Assembly: GCA_964023205.1 (NCBI GenBank)
Contig: OZ026841.1
Location: forward strand, 27,718,899-27,782,898
Direction of reading: 5' to 3'
Source of the DNA: Lutraria lutraria
Lineage: Eukaryota > Mollusca > Bivalvia > Venerida > Mactridae
Length of the DNA stretch: 64,000 bases
In this document: one piece after another, positions 23,858 to 35,010 of the stretch
Layout: every line of letters begins with the position of its first letter
How positions within the stretch are numbered: position 1 is the stretch's first letter
Notes under the pieces: model-generated
The model's database searches: none
What the model saw: only the letters and a program-made list of their open reading frames with translations
What the model was told of the DNA's origin: nothing
Made by a program: the position numbers and the translations under genes

Positions 23858-24632
23858 CTGAAATGAAGAAAGTACTCATCAATACAGACGGATATCTGTT
23901 GGCAGATCAGATAAATTGCATGATGGACAAAAACAAATTCAGCAGTTCCATTGGAGGAACAAATGTCAAGAAGCACAAATGCTTACGTTTTCGTGCTGTG
24001 CACAGTACCCTAGCCCTGACCTTGGTGACCATTGAGACCAAGGTCTTGCCATCAATCCGTGCGCCGATCTTCCTCCTCATGGTGCTGTTTCCATTGGTGG
24101 TGTCCCGTCACTGTGTGCAACGGTACCCTTTATCAGGTTAACAGCTCCTTCAAGATGATGCTGGGTCATGTCATTGGTGTCAAGGCACAGGATGCCCTGG
24201 CACCGCTGAGCACCCAGATCTGGAGTCGACGCATCCGACTGCTGAAATAAAAAGACCCTTGTCAATGCTGAGTACATGGAATCTGATCAAAGGCATATCT
24301 TACAACATAATCATGAAATATAAGGTAACTAGGAATGCATCAACACCAGTGCAAAATCTGGCCATGAAGATCCTACATTTAAAACAGGCTGAAAACCTAT
24401 AACTACAGTGCAACCTCCCTACAACAGCCACCAAAAGGAATGACAGAAATGGCTGTTGTAAGGAGGTGAGTGTTGTTGAGAGTGAAAATAGAGTAAAATT
24501 TTACATCAATTTGGGTTGCTAATATACTGACTGTAACAGGGAGGTGACTGTTGTTCGGAGGTGATGGTTCATGAGACCAAGGCCAGAAATATCAAGAAGC
24601 ATAATCGCTTAAAATTTAACCAGAATACTTAC

Positions 24633-24776
24633 GTTGAAATGCTGTATGCATTACGGTGACCCTGACCTTGGTGACCATTGAGACCAAGGCCTTGCCATCA
24701 ATCCGTGTGCCAAGCTTCCATCTGAAGTTGGTATTCCTCGATGAGGTCCACTTCCAGGAGTCAACACATCCGACTG
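24633..24776 (-). CDS. Array exon 10
   Basis: Consensus protein. Its unit shares a private change in the second block (cggtac to tgg.ac near 25039) with unit 14. Confidence 0.65.
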
Positions 24777-25549
24777 CTGAAATGAAGAAAGTACTCATCA
24801 ATACAGACGGATATCTGTTGGCAGATCAGATAAATTGCATGATGGACAAAAACAAATTCAACAGTTCCATCGGAGGAACAAATGTCAAGAAGCACAAATG
24901 CTTACGTTTTCGTGCTGTGCACAGTACCCTAGCCCTGACCTTGGTGACCATTGAGACCAAGGTCTTGCCATCAATCCGTGCGCCGATCTTCCTCCTCATG
25001 GTGCTGTTTCCATTGGTGGTGTCCCGTCACTGTGTGCAATGGAACCCTTTATCAGGTTAACAGCTCCTTCAAGATGATGCTGGGTCATGTCATTGGTGTC
25101 AAGGCACAGGATGCCCTGGCACCGCTGAGCACCCAGATCTGGAGTCGACGCATCCGACTGCTGAAATAAAGACCATTGTCAATGCTGAGTACATGGAATC
25201 TGATCAAAGGCATATCTTACAACATAATCATAAAATATAAGGTAACTAGGAATGCATCAACACCAGTGCAAAATCTGGCCATGAAGATCCTACATTTAAA
25301 ACAGGCTGAAAACCTATAACTACAGTGCAACCTCCCTACAACAGCCACCAAAAGGAATGACAGAAATGGCTGTTGTAAGGAGGTGAGTGTTGTTGAGAGT
25401 GAAAATAGAGTAAAATTTTACATCAATTTGGGTTGCTTATATACTGACTGTAACAGGGAGGTGACTGTTGTTCGGAGGTGATGGTTCATGAGACCAAGGC
25501 CAGAAATATCAAGAAGCATAATCGCTTAAAATTTAACCAGAATACTTAC

Positions 25550-25693
25550 GTTGAAATGCTGTATGCATTACGGTGACCCTGACCTTGGTGACCATTGAGA
25601 CCAAGGCCTTGCCATCAATCCGTGTGCCAAGCTTCCATCTGAAGTTGGTATTCCTCGATGAGGTCCACTTCCAGGAGTCAACACATCCGACTG
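25550..25693 (-). CDS. Array exon 11
   Basis: Consensus protein; short unit; partner of exon 6 in the block duplication. Confidence 0.65.
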
Positions 25694-26463
25694 CTGAAAT
25701 GAAGAAAGTACTCATCAATACAGACGGATATCTGTTGGCAGATCAGATAAATTGCATGATGGACAAAAACAAATTCAACAGTTCCATCGGAGGAACAAAT
25801 GTCAAGAAGCATAAATGCTTACGTTTTCGTGCTGTGCACAGTACCCTAGCCCTGACCTTGGTGACCATTGAGACCAAGGTCTTGCCATCAATCCGTGCGC
25901 CGATCTTCCTCCTCATGGTGCTGTTTCCATTGGTGGTGTCCCGTCACTGTGTGCAACGGTACCCTTTATCAGGTTAACAGCTCCTTCAAGATGATGCTGG
26001 GTCATGTCATTGGTGTCAAGGCACAGGATGCCCTGGCACCGCTGAGCACCCAGATCTGGAGTCGACGCATCCGACTGCTAAAATAAAAAGACCATTGTCA
26101 ATGCTGAGTACATGGAATCTGATCAAAGGCATATCTTACAACATAATCATAAAATATAAGGTAACTAGGAATGCATCAACACCAGTGCAAAATCTGGCCA
26201 TGAAGATCCTACATTTAAAACAGGCTGAAAACCTATAACTACAGTGCAACCTCCCTACAACAGCCACCAAAGGTAATGACAGAAATGGCTGTTGTAAGGA
26301 GGTGGGTGTTGTTGAGAGTGAAAATAGAGTAAAACATCAATTTGGGTCGCTAATATACTGACTGTAACAGGGAGGTGACTGTTGTTCGGAGGTGACGGTT
26401 CAAGAGACCAAGGCCAGAAATATCAAGAAGCATAATCGTTTAAAATTTAACCAGAATACTTAC

Positions 26464-26607
26464 GTTGAAATGCTGTATGCATTACGGTGACCCTGACCTT
26501 GGTGACCATTGAGACCAAGGCCTTGCCATCAATCCATGTGCCAAGCTTCCATCTGAAGTTGGTATTCCTCGATGAGGTACACTTCCAGGAGTCAACACAT
26601 CCGACTG
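26464..26607 (-). CDS. Array exon 12
   Basis: W to C and R to W, as in exons 7 and 8. Confidence 0.65.
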
Positions 26608-27377
26608 CTGAAATGAAGAAAGTACTCATCAATACAGACGGATATCTGTTGGCAGATCAGATAAATTGCATGATGGACAAAAACAAATTCAGCAGTTCCA
26701 TTGGAGGAACAAATGTCAAGAAGCACAAATGCTTACGTTTTCGTGCTGTGAAAAGTACCCTAGCCCTGACCTTGGTGACCATTGAGACCAAGGTCTTGCC
26801 ATCAATCCGTGCGCCGATCTTCCTCCTCATGGTGCTGTTTCCATTGGTGGTGTCCCGTCACTGTGTGCAACGGTACCCTTTATCAGGTTAACAGCTCCTT
26901 CAAGATGATGCTGGGTCATGTCATTGGTGTCAAGGCACAGGATGCCCTGGCACCGCTGAGCACCCAGATCTGGAGTCGACGCATCCGACTGCTAAAATAA
27001 AAAGACACTTGTCAATGCTGAGTACATGGAATCTGATCAAAGGCATATCTTACAACATAATCATAAAATATAAGGTAACTAGGAATGCATCAACACCAGT
27101 GCAAAATCTGGCCATGAAGATCCTACATTTAAAACAGGCTGAAAACCTATAACTACAGTGCAACCTCCCTACAACAGCCACCAAAAGTAATGACAGAAAT
27201 GGCTGTTGTAAGGAGGTGGGTGTTGTTGAGAGTGAAAATAGAGTAAAACATCAATTTGGGTCGCTAATATACTGACTGTAACAGGGAGGTGACTGTTGTT
27301 CGGAGGTGACGGTTCAAGAGACCAAGGCCAGAAATATCAAGAAGCATAATCGTTTAAAATTTAACCAGAATACTTAC

Positions 27378-27521
27378 GTTGAAATGCTGTATGCATTACG
27401 GTGACCCTGACCTTGGTGACCATTGAGACCAAGGCCTTGCCATCAATCCGTGTGCCAAGCTTCCATCTGAAGTTGGTATTCCTCGATGAGGTACACTTCC
27501 AGGAGTCAACACATCCGACTG
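27378..27521 (-). CDS. Array exon 13
   Basis: W to C only, matching exon 9. Confidence 0.65.
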
Positions 27522-28296
27522 CTGAAATGAAGAAAGTACTCATCAATACAGACGGATATCTGTTGGCAGATCAGATAAATTGCATGATGGACAAAAACAA
27601 ATTCAGCAGTTCCATTGGAGGAACAAATGTCAAGAAGCACAAATGCTTACGTTTTCGTGCTGTGCACAGTACCCTAGCCCTGACCTTGGTGACCATTGAG
27701 ACCAAGGTCTTGCCATCAATCCGTGCGCCGATCTTCCTCCTCATGGTGCTGTTTCCATTGGTGGTGTCCCGTCACTGTGTGCAACGGTACCCTTTATCAG
27801 GTTAACAGCTCCTTCAAGATGATGCTGGGTCATGTCATTGGTGTCAAGGCACAGGATGCCCTGGCACCGCTGAGCACCCAGATCTGGAGTCGACGCATCC
27901 GACTGCTGAAATAAAAAGACCCTTGTCAATGCTGAGTACATGGAATCTGATCAAAGGCATATCTTACAACATAATCATGAAATATAAGGTAACTAGGAAT
28001 GCATCAACACCAGTGCAAAATCTGGCCATGAAGATCCTACATTTAAAACAGGCTGAAAACCTATAACTACAGTGCAACCTCCCTACAACAGCCACCAAAA
28101 GGAATGACAGAAATGGCTGTTGTAAGGAGGTGAGTGTTGTTGAGAGTGAAAATAGAGTAAAATTTTACATCAATTTGGGTTGCTAATATACTGACTGTAA
28201 CAGGGAGGTGACTGTTGTTCGGAGGTGATGGTTCATGAGACCAAGGCCAGAAATATCAAGAAGCATAATCGCTTAAAATTTAACCAGAATACTTAC

Positions 28297-28440
28297 GTTG
28301 AAATGCTGTATGCATTACGGTGACCCTGACCTTGGTGACCATTGAGACCAAGGCCTTGCCATCAATCCGTGTGCCAAGCTTCCATCTGAAGTTGGTATTC
28401 CTCGATGAGGTCCACTTCCAGGAGTCAACACATCCGACTG
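28297..28440 (-). CDS. Array exon 14
   Basis: Consensus protein; shares the private second-block change with unit 10. Confidence 0.65.
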
Positions 28441-29215
28441 CTGAAATGAAGAAAGTACTCATCAATACAGACGGATATCTGTTGGCAGATCAGATAAATT
28501 GCATGATGGACAAAAACAAATTCAACAGTTCCATCGGAGGAACAAATGTCAAGAAGCACAAATGCTTACGTTTTCGTGCTGTGCACAGTACCCTAGCCCT
28601 GACCTTGGTGACCATTGAGACCAAGGTCTTGCCATCAATCCGTGCGCCGATCTTCCTCCTCATGGTGCTGTTTCCATTGGTGGTGTCCCGTCACTGTGTG
28701 CAATGGTACCCTTTATCAGGTTAACAGCTCCTTCAAGATGATGCTGGGTCATGTCATTGGTGTCAAGGCACAGGATGCCCTGGCACCGCTGAGCACCCAG
28801 ATCTGGAGTCGACGCATCCGACTGCTGAAATAAAAAGACCATTGTCAATGCTGAGTACATGGAATCTGATCAAAGGCATATCTTACAACATAATCATAAA
28901 ATATAAGGTAACTAGGAATGCATCAACACCAGTGCAAAATCTGGCCATGAAGATCCTACATTTAAAACAGGCTGAAAACCTATAACTACAGTGCAACCTC
29001 CCTACAACAGCCACCAAAAGGAATGACAGAAATGGCTGTTGTAAGGAGGTGAGTGTTGTTGAGAGTGAAAATAGAGTAAAATTTTACATCAATTTGGGTT
29101 GCTAATATACTGACTGTAACAGGGAGGTGACTGTTGTTCGGAGGTGATGGTTCATGAGACCAAGGCCAGAAATATCAAGAAGCATAATCGTTTAAAATTT
29201 AACCAGAATACTTAC

Positions 29216-29359
29216 GTTGAAATGCTGTATGCATTACGGTGACCCTGACCTTGGTGACCATTGAGACCAAGGCCTTGCCATCAATCCGTGTGCCAAGCTT
29301 CCATCTGAAGTTGGTATTCCTCGATGAGGTCCACTTCCAGGAGTCAACACATCCGACTG
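29216..29359 (-). CDS. Array exon 15
   Basis: Consensus protein; the flanking intron has 'ataatttgc' in place of 'ataaattgc'. Confidence 0.65.
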
Positions 29360-30129
29360 CTGAAATGAAGAAAGTACTCATCAATACAGACGGATATCTG
29401 TTGGCAGATCAGATAATTTGCATGATGGACAAAAACAAATTCAACAGTTCCATCGGAGGAACAAATGTCAAGAAGCACAAATGCTTACGTTTTCGTGCTG
29501 TGCACAGTACCCTAGCCCTGACCTTGGTGACCATTGAGACCAAGGTCTTGCCATCAATCCGTGCGCCAATCTTCCTCCTCATGGTGCTGTTTCCATTGGT
29601 GGTGTCCCGTCACTGTGTGCAACGGTACCCTTTATCAGGTTAACAGCTCCTTCAAGATGATGCTGGGTCATGTCATTGGTGTCAAGGCACAGGATGCCCT
29701 GGCACCGCTGAGCACCCAGATCTGGAGTCGACGCATCCGACTGCTGAAATAAAAAGACCCTTGTCAATGCTGAGTACATGGAATCTGATCAAAGGCATAT
29801 CTTACAACATAATCATGAAATATAAGGTAACTAGGAATGCATCAACACCAGTGCAAAATCTGGCCATGAAGATCCTACATTTAAAACAGGCTGAAAACCT
29901 ATAACTACAGTGCAACCTCCCTACAACAGCCACCAAAAGGAATGACAGAAATGGCTGTTGTAAGGAGGTGAGTGTTGTTGAGAGTGAAAATAGAGTAAAA
30001 CATCAATTTGGGTGGCTAATATACTGACTGTAACAGGGAGGTGACTGTTGTTTGGAGGTGACGGTTCATGAGACCAAGGCCAGAAATATCAAGAAGCATA
30101 ATCGTTTAAAATTTAACCAGAATACTTAC

Positions 30130-30273
30130 GTTGAAATGCTGTATGCATTACGGTGACCCTGACCTTGGTGACCATTGAGACCAAGGCCTTGCCATCAATC
30201 CGTGTGCCAAGCTTCCATCTGAAGTTGGTATTCCTCGATGAGGTCCACTTCCAGGAGTCAACACATCCGACTG
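30130..30273 (-). CDS. Array exon 16
   Basis: Consensus protein. Its second block is 17 bases shorter than in other units, marking the array edge. Confidence 0.65.
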
Positions 30274-30913
30274 CTGAAATGAAGAAAGTACTCATCAATA
30301 CAGACGGATATCTGTTGGCAGATCAGATAAATTGCATGATGGACAAAAACAAATTCAGCAGTTCCATTGGAGGAACAAATGTCAAGAAGCACAAAAGCTT
30401 ACGTTTTCGTGCTGTGCACAGTACCCTAGCCCCGACCTTGGTGACCATTGAGACCAAGGCCTTGCCATCAATCCGTGCGCCGATCTTCCTCCTCATGGTG
30501 CTGTTTCCATTGGTGGTGTCCCGTCACTGTGTGCAACGGTACCCTTTATCAGGCTAACAGCTCCTTCAAGATGATGCTGGGTCATCTCATTGGTGTCAAC
30601 ACCACTGAGCACCCAGATCTGGAGTCGACGCATCCGACTGCTGAAATAAAAAGACACTTGTCAATGCTGATTACATGGAATCTGATCAAAGGCATATCTT
30701 ACAACATTATCATGAAATATAAGATAACTAGGAATGCATCAACACCAGTGCAAAATCTGGCCATGAAGATCCTACATTTAAAACAGGCTGAAAACCTATA
30801 ACTACAGTGCAACCTCCCTACAACAGACACCAATGGGAACGACAGAAACGGCTGTTGTAAGGAGGTGATGGTATAGTTGATCTGGATGCTTACTATTAAG
30901 CCAGAACACTTAC

Positions 30914-31053
30914 GTTGAAATGCTGTGCGCATTACGGTGACCCTGACCTTGGTGACCATTGAGACCAAGGCCTTGCCATCAATCCGTGTGCCAAGCTTCC
31001 ATCTGTTGGTATCCTTGATGAGGTCCACTTCCAGGAGTCAACACATCCGACTG
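30914..31053 (-). pseudogene. Array exon 17, frameshifted
   Basis: 140 bases: a 1-base and a 3-base deletion in the 'SSRNTNF' region shift the frame, although both splice sites survive. Skipping or loss of this exon would be needed for a complete product. Confidence 0.7.
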
Positions 31054-31857
31054 CTGAAATTGCAATACAAAGTAAAGATTCTGACTATAGTAAATTTCCA
31101 CCTAATAATATGACTGTTCTGCTAATACTACTGCTATTCTAAAGAATTAAAGATTTCCCTTCTTATTTCAATGATCAAAATGTCCTAAAATATTACCGAT
31201 CCGCTATTCCGTATTACAACCTCTTTATTAGACCCAATCTGTTTATTACTGCAGTTATAAGTCCCAGTAAAGCGACCATGAACAAGTTAAGATTAAATTA
31301 CTAAGCAATTAAGCACCTCTGTACTATTTTGCTTACATCATTTAATGATGAAAATGATGAAGAACCATAAAAGAAAAGAAGGCTTTCATGTCAACATCAA
31401 AACAAACTATAGAATTTCAAGTGAATTTTGTACATGTATCCCAAGAAAATTCATGAAACTATCACGAACTCAGTTTGTATATAATATCATGTCATCATAT
31501 ATAGTTTATTTAGTTTCAGTTTAAAATAAATTTATAAGTTGTTTACTATTTGTTTTCTGTATTTAATTTGTATATGCCAGAGTAACACATGAATTAACAA
31601 CAAACACTAATTTTCTACATGTATTTGGTTCCTGTATGAAATACACTGTATACATATAGACTGACTCGCTGTTAAGACCAACTCGCTATTATTGTCAGAA
31701 CGCCCAGTGGTCTTAATAGTGGAACTTTACTGTACTTAGAATGCCTCAACACTACAAGTTTTATTTAACAGATCATATAAATTGAATAACACAGGCTAAT
31801 TGCCTCAATTCCAACTGAATACCATAATTTTTTATGTCAAAAAGCAAAAACGCTTAC

Positions 31858-32011
31858 GTATTGGTGCTGTGCACTGTACGTTGGAATCTGACCTTGGCGA
31901 CCATTGAAATCTTGCTGTCAGTCCATATCCTTCTTCCTCCTCAAGGTGTTGTCCATATGAAGAAGACCCTGACCTTGGACTCAACTGAGACCAAGGCCAT
32001 TGTCTCCACAC
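31858..32011 (-). CDS. Diverged 5' relative of the array exons
   Basis: 154 bases between 'ttctttatttcgag' and donor GTAAGC. It is related in sequence to the array blocks ('ttggtctcagttgagtccaa', 'atggtcgccaaggtcag') but is open only in phase 0 in, phase 1 out: 'VWRQWPWSQLSPRSGSSS' onwards to 'DSNVQCTAPI'. The phase 1 end feeds the array exons, and the phase 0 start would accept the candidate first exon at 38120-38152. The different frame from the array exons makes this uncertain. Confidence 0.4.
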
Positions 32012-32117
32012 CTCGAAATAAAGAAAAAAGAAAGCATATAGGGTATGTTTGATATAACTTTAGATACAAAACTTACATCAAATTGTGTGTTGAAAATCAA
32101 CACTGCATCTTCACAAA

Positions 32118-32442
32118 CGAAGGATAAAAAGTAATGCTCCCTATTCATTTTCTGACATGTTTATTGATTTTATTGCAGGAAGAAAATGCTATGCCAGTAT
32201 GCTAACAGTGAATTATTAAATATAATCCAAAAATGAACTAGACAGGCCTGATGCAGAAACACCACCCCAGCAGGAATTTCTAAAACCCACCGGTGCCCGG
32301 GCAGCTTTCGACATGGTGTAGCCATGATGTCTTAATCAAATTTTTACTGGACATAACATAATCATCCTATGTGCAACAGTGTTCAGACAAAATGTGACGT
32401 TATACATCAGTCTGTAAGAATCCAAAAGCTAGCAAGATGAGA
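32118..32442. repeat. Array-flanking duplicate, copy 2
   Basis: Partner of 16145-16640. The two copies bracket the regular part of the array at about 15.8 kb spacing, so they probably belong to a longer ancestral unit whose inner part was later amplified. Confidence 0.85.
32170..32325 (-). CDS. Duplicated 51-codon open frame, hypothetical
   Basis: The second copy of 16336-16494, with S to Y and a stop one codon earlier. Same reservations. Confidence 0.2.
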   Translation of the reverse strand: MATPCRKLPGHRWVLEIPAGVVFLHQACLVHFWIIFNNSLLAYWHSIFFLQ

Positions 32443-32621
32443 ACACTAAATGAACTGATTGGGAGATTACTTTCCTTGTTTGCAAATTGGTCTTCTTATG
32501 ATGTTAATGTAAACTAGTAGAACATTAAAATAACCTTATTCATCAATGTTTGTTAAGTTAACAAAGATAAAACTGTTATTATAACAAAATTTCTGAAGCT
32601 GATGAGGAAAAAGAAACATAC

Positions 32622-32762
32622 CAATCACATTTCCAGCTACTTAATGATGGTGAATTGTAACAGCAGTGATATAAACTTGCATCAATACTGAACTGTTTGT
32701 TGAGTATAATGGAAGTCTTTATACATATACAGCATTGTTGCTTTCTTTCATCTTGACATGAC
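32622..32762 (-). CDS. Cysteine-rich exon, minus strand
   Basis: 141 bases, phase 2 at both ends, with a strong acceptor ('tgttttgcttattttag') and donor GTATGT. It encodes 'SCQDERKQQCCICIKTS' then 'QFSIDASLYHCCYNSP' and 'WKCDW': seven Cys in 46 residues, with two CC pairs. This spacing suggests a disulphide-bonded extracellular module, but it matches no motif I can name. It lies upstream of the array on the same strand. The phase does not join the array directly, so it may belong to a neighbouring part of the same gene or to another gene. Confidence 0.5.
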
Positions 32763-34435
32763 CTAAAATAAGCAAAACAATCAAGTTCAAGGACACGTAA
32801 CACAAAAACAAGATCAGTGACACCCACTTTGTTCATTTAAAATGTTTCTGTTATCATATGCTATGATCACGCAGTTTAGAAAAATTCTGTTGAATAATTT
32901 TCATTTGGCCTGTATGTCTATGTACAAAAAAAGCAAATATCTTAACATTGTACAAACTAGGAGAATAGTTGAACAATATACGATGACTTACTGTTTTTTG
33001 TAGGTTTAATTAATTGCTATCAGTAAGGATCATGTTACCCAGAGTATGATTTTGACTGTTTGCATGACACCAAAGCTACAGATTTTGCATAGATTAAATG
33101 AAACAGACATCAGAGACAATTAAAGGCACCAGAATTTCATATGTGACAATTAACAGCCATCAAGAATTAAAGGACCGAAGGAAAGCTCACTTCCAAGATA
33201 TGTACAACTTTGAATCATGCATCACGATCATTGAAATAAGTACAGACCTTAGAACAATATTTCAAAAATTTGTACAAGGTGATTTTCTTGAGAAAGAGTT
33301 ATGTACTAGTCTTCACCAATAACTTCTTCTTCAATGACCAGAAATTCAGTCTTGTGAATGCACTATAATTAATTACACCAAACCAAACAAACTTTTACCA
33401 GACCGATTCTTAGCCAGTTTTGCATGATCAAATGTTGTATTGGAGAAACATTAGTTTTGGGGTCTCAGTTCTCATTCTAGACAATATATCAGCTCAAAAT
33501 TTCACAAGACCATCAGTGTCTGGTTTTCTGTCAATTTTTACCGGACCAGTAGCAACTTAGGCGGACTCGATACTCGGACCTGTGGCTAGATTCGAAAACT
33601 GATGTACCGGCAAATAAAGATGTCAGCATGAAACAATTAAATGATATGTGTATTACATAAAGAAGTATCAAACAGACACCAAATTTTGGCAGACTTACTC
33701 AAATTACACAGACAACACAAATAAACATAACATGCAATGTCATTATCCGAAACTTGTTGTCCAAAATTTGGATACTTCTTGAAAATATAGTGATCTTTTA
33801 AACTACCAATTCATAGATAATTAGTGCTTGGACCGAGTCCACCAAAATGGCCATCAGTCCGGTAAATTTGAGAAGGTCAGTGGTCCTAAGGTCCTGTACA
33901 TTTTTTAATGATAATTTTACCATGATTCAGAACAAAAAAGTTAGATGTTTTATTCACGCTAAAAAAAAATGTTTTTTTACCCGAATGATATGAAATTTTG
34001 TTTGTACTCTTTTTGGTCCACTAAAAGTTCATTCAGTCCAGTAAAGTTTGCATTCCCACTGGACCGAATGTGCTTAAAAAAGTTTCTGTGAAGACTGCGT
34101 CACACTTCTTAATACCAAGATGATATTCAAATGAATGAAACAATGTTTCACAGAAATTACGATAAAATTGGGAAAAAATGTTTAACTACAATTTTACAAT
34201 GTTTAATTTATCCTTCTAACTCTCCCATAAAACAGAATAAGTTATTCATTACCAACAGAGATGTTTAAATGATCTTTTATAATTAATAAAAAATAAAAAA
34301 TTTTGGGGGGGGGGGGTTGGATTTCTGTCTGAATTTGGAAAAAAGATACTATTTTCCATTGGGAATATGACCAAATGTCGGCTATTAAAACACTTAAAAA
34401 ATCCCTGAGTCTATATTTAAATAACGTGAACCCCT
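32763..34435. other. Mostly non-coding; one weak plus-strand frame
   Basis: A 74-codon plus-strand frame at 33098-33322 ('MKQTSETIKGTRISYV' onwards) is open, but it has no splice or promoter context and I give it little weight. A poly-G run of 14 lies near 34304. No other feature. Confidence 0.3.
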
Positions 34436-35010
34436 CCCTGAGTGGTGCTAATTTTGACCCGGGTCATCATTTGAACAAACTTGACAGAGGTCCATTAGAC
34501 AATGCTACACCTGAAATATCTAAGCTCTAGGCCTTGTGGTTTCAGACAAATTTGTATACAAACATAAAATAAAAAATAAGTTTGTTGGAGTGCTCTGTAG
34601 GTAGGTAGGATTTTTGTTTTATTATATATAACAATAGGAAACAAAAAACCCTCCCCCGCCCCCCAAAAAAACAACTTTGATTTTAATTATTTGCTTGGAT
34701 TTTCCTTAGTAGGCAGAAGCACTCAGACCCATGGCTAATTTTGACCCAAGGGTCATAATTTGAGCAAACTTGGTAGAAGTCCACTAGGCACTGCTTCCAA
34801 AATATCTAAGCTCTAGTTTAACGGTTTCAGACAAGATGATTCTTAAACTTTTTATACGAGTCTGTATAAAATTGAGTTAACCCCAGGAAGAAATTTTGAC
34901 CCAAGGGCAATTATTTTAACAAACTTATTCAAGGTCCACTAGACAATGCTACACACAAAATATCTAAGCTAGCTCTATGCCCCGTGGTTTTTTTATGTAA
35001 AAAAACAACA
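34436..35010 (+). repeat. Three diverged direct repeats of a bivalve-type element
   Basis: The motif 'ttgacccaagggtcataatt' plus 'aatatctaagctcta' recurs near 34455-34600, 34738-34860 and 34893-35010. This is a subunit-structured dispersed repeat with no coding capacity. Confidence 0.75.

Larger units (their letters stand above)
15909..30640 (-). pseudogene. Second, closed exon-like block repeated in each unit (16 copies)
   Basis: In the standard units this block lies 250 to 504 bases above the GTG at the end of the 144-bp exon, for example 20326-20580. It starts at the same kind of acceptor ('ctttttatttcag|cag') and ends at donor GTAAGC. Its first 19 bases and last 90 bases match the 144-bp exon ('RRKIGARIDGKTLVSMVTK'), with about 110 extra bases between. 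In phase 1 it hits TGA after 'VGCVDSRSGCSAVPGHP'; in phase 0 it reads about 54 codons ('CLDTNDMTQHHLEGAVNLIK') before TGA. All standard copies share the stops. The oldest copy, at 15909, keeps the last half open for longer. It is either a decayed exon or a conditional stop exon. Confidence 0.6.
15627..31053 (-). repeat. Tandem array of a 912-919 bp exon-bearing unit
   Basis: Seventeen head-to-tail copies of one unit. Starts of successive 144-bp exons step by 912, 914, 919, 919, 914, 914, 914, 919, 917, 914, 914, 919, 919 and 914 bases from 17308 to 30130; the 15627 and 30914 copies are at irregular spacing. The 5-bp length difference is presence or absence of 'tttta' in 'gtaaaattttacatc'. Each unit has, in minus-strand order, a closed 255-bp exon-like block, a 129-bp intron, the 144-bp coding exon, and a roughly 390-bp intron holding a MITE relic with 'acaacagcca'/'tggctgttgt' arms. 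Inner copies differ at only a few sites, so the expansion is recent. Confidence 0.95.

Noticed and set aside
15627..31053. A thrombospondin-like 'PWSQWSPRSGS' in the phase 0 frame of the array exon
   Set aside because: Phase 0 stops before the donor in every copy and gains a further stop in the diverged 15627 copy. It lacks the cysteines of a thrombospondin repeat.
15627..31053. CRISPR-like or satellite-only reading of the array
   Set aside because: Units are about 915 bp with exon and intron structure in a eukaryotic context. There is no short repeat and spacer pattern.
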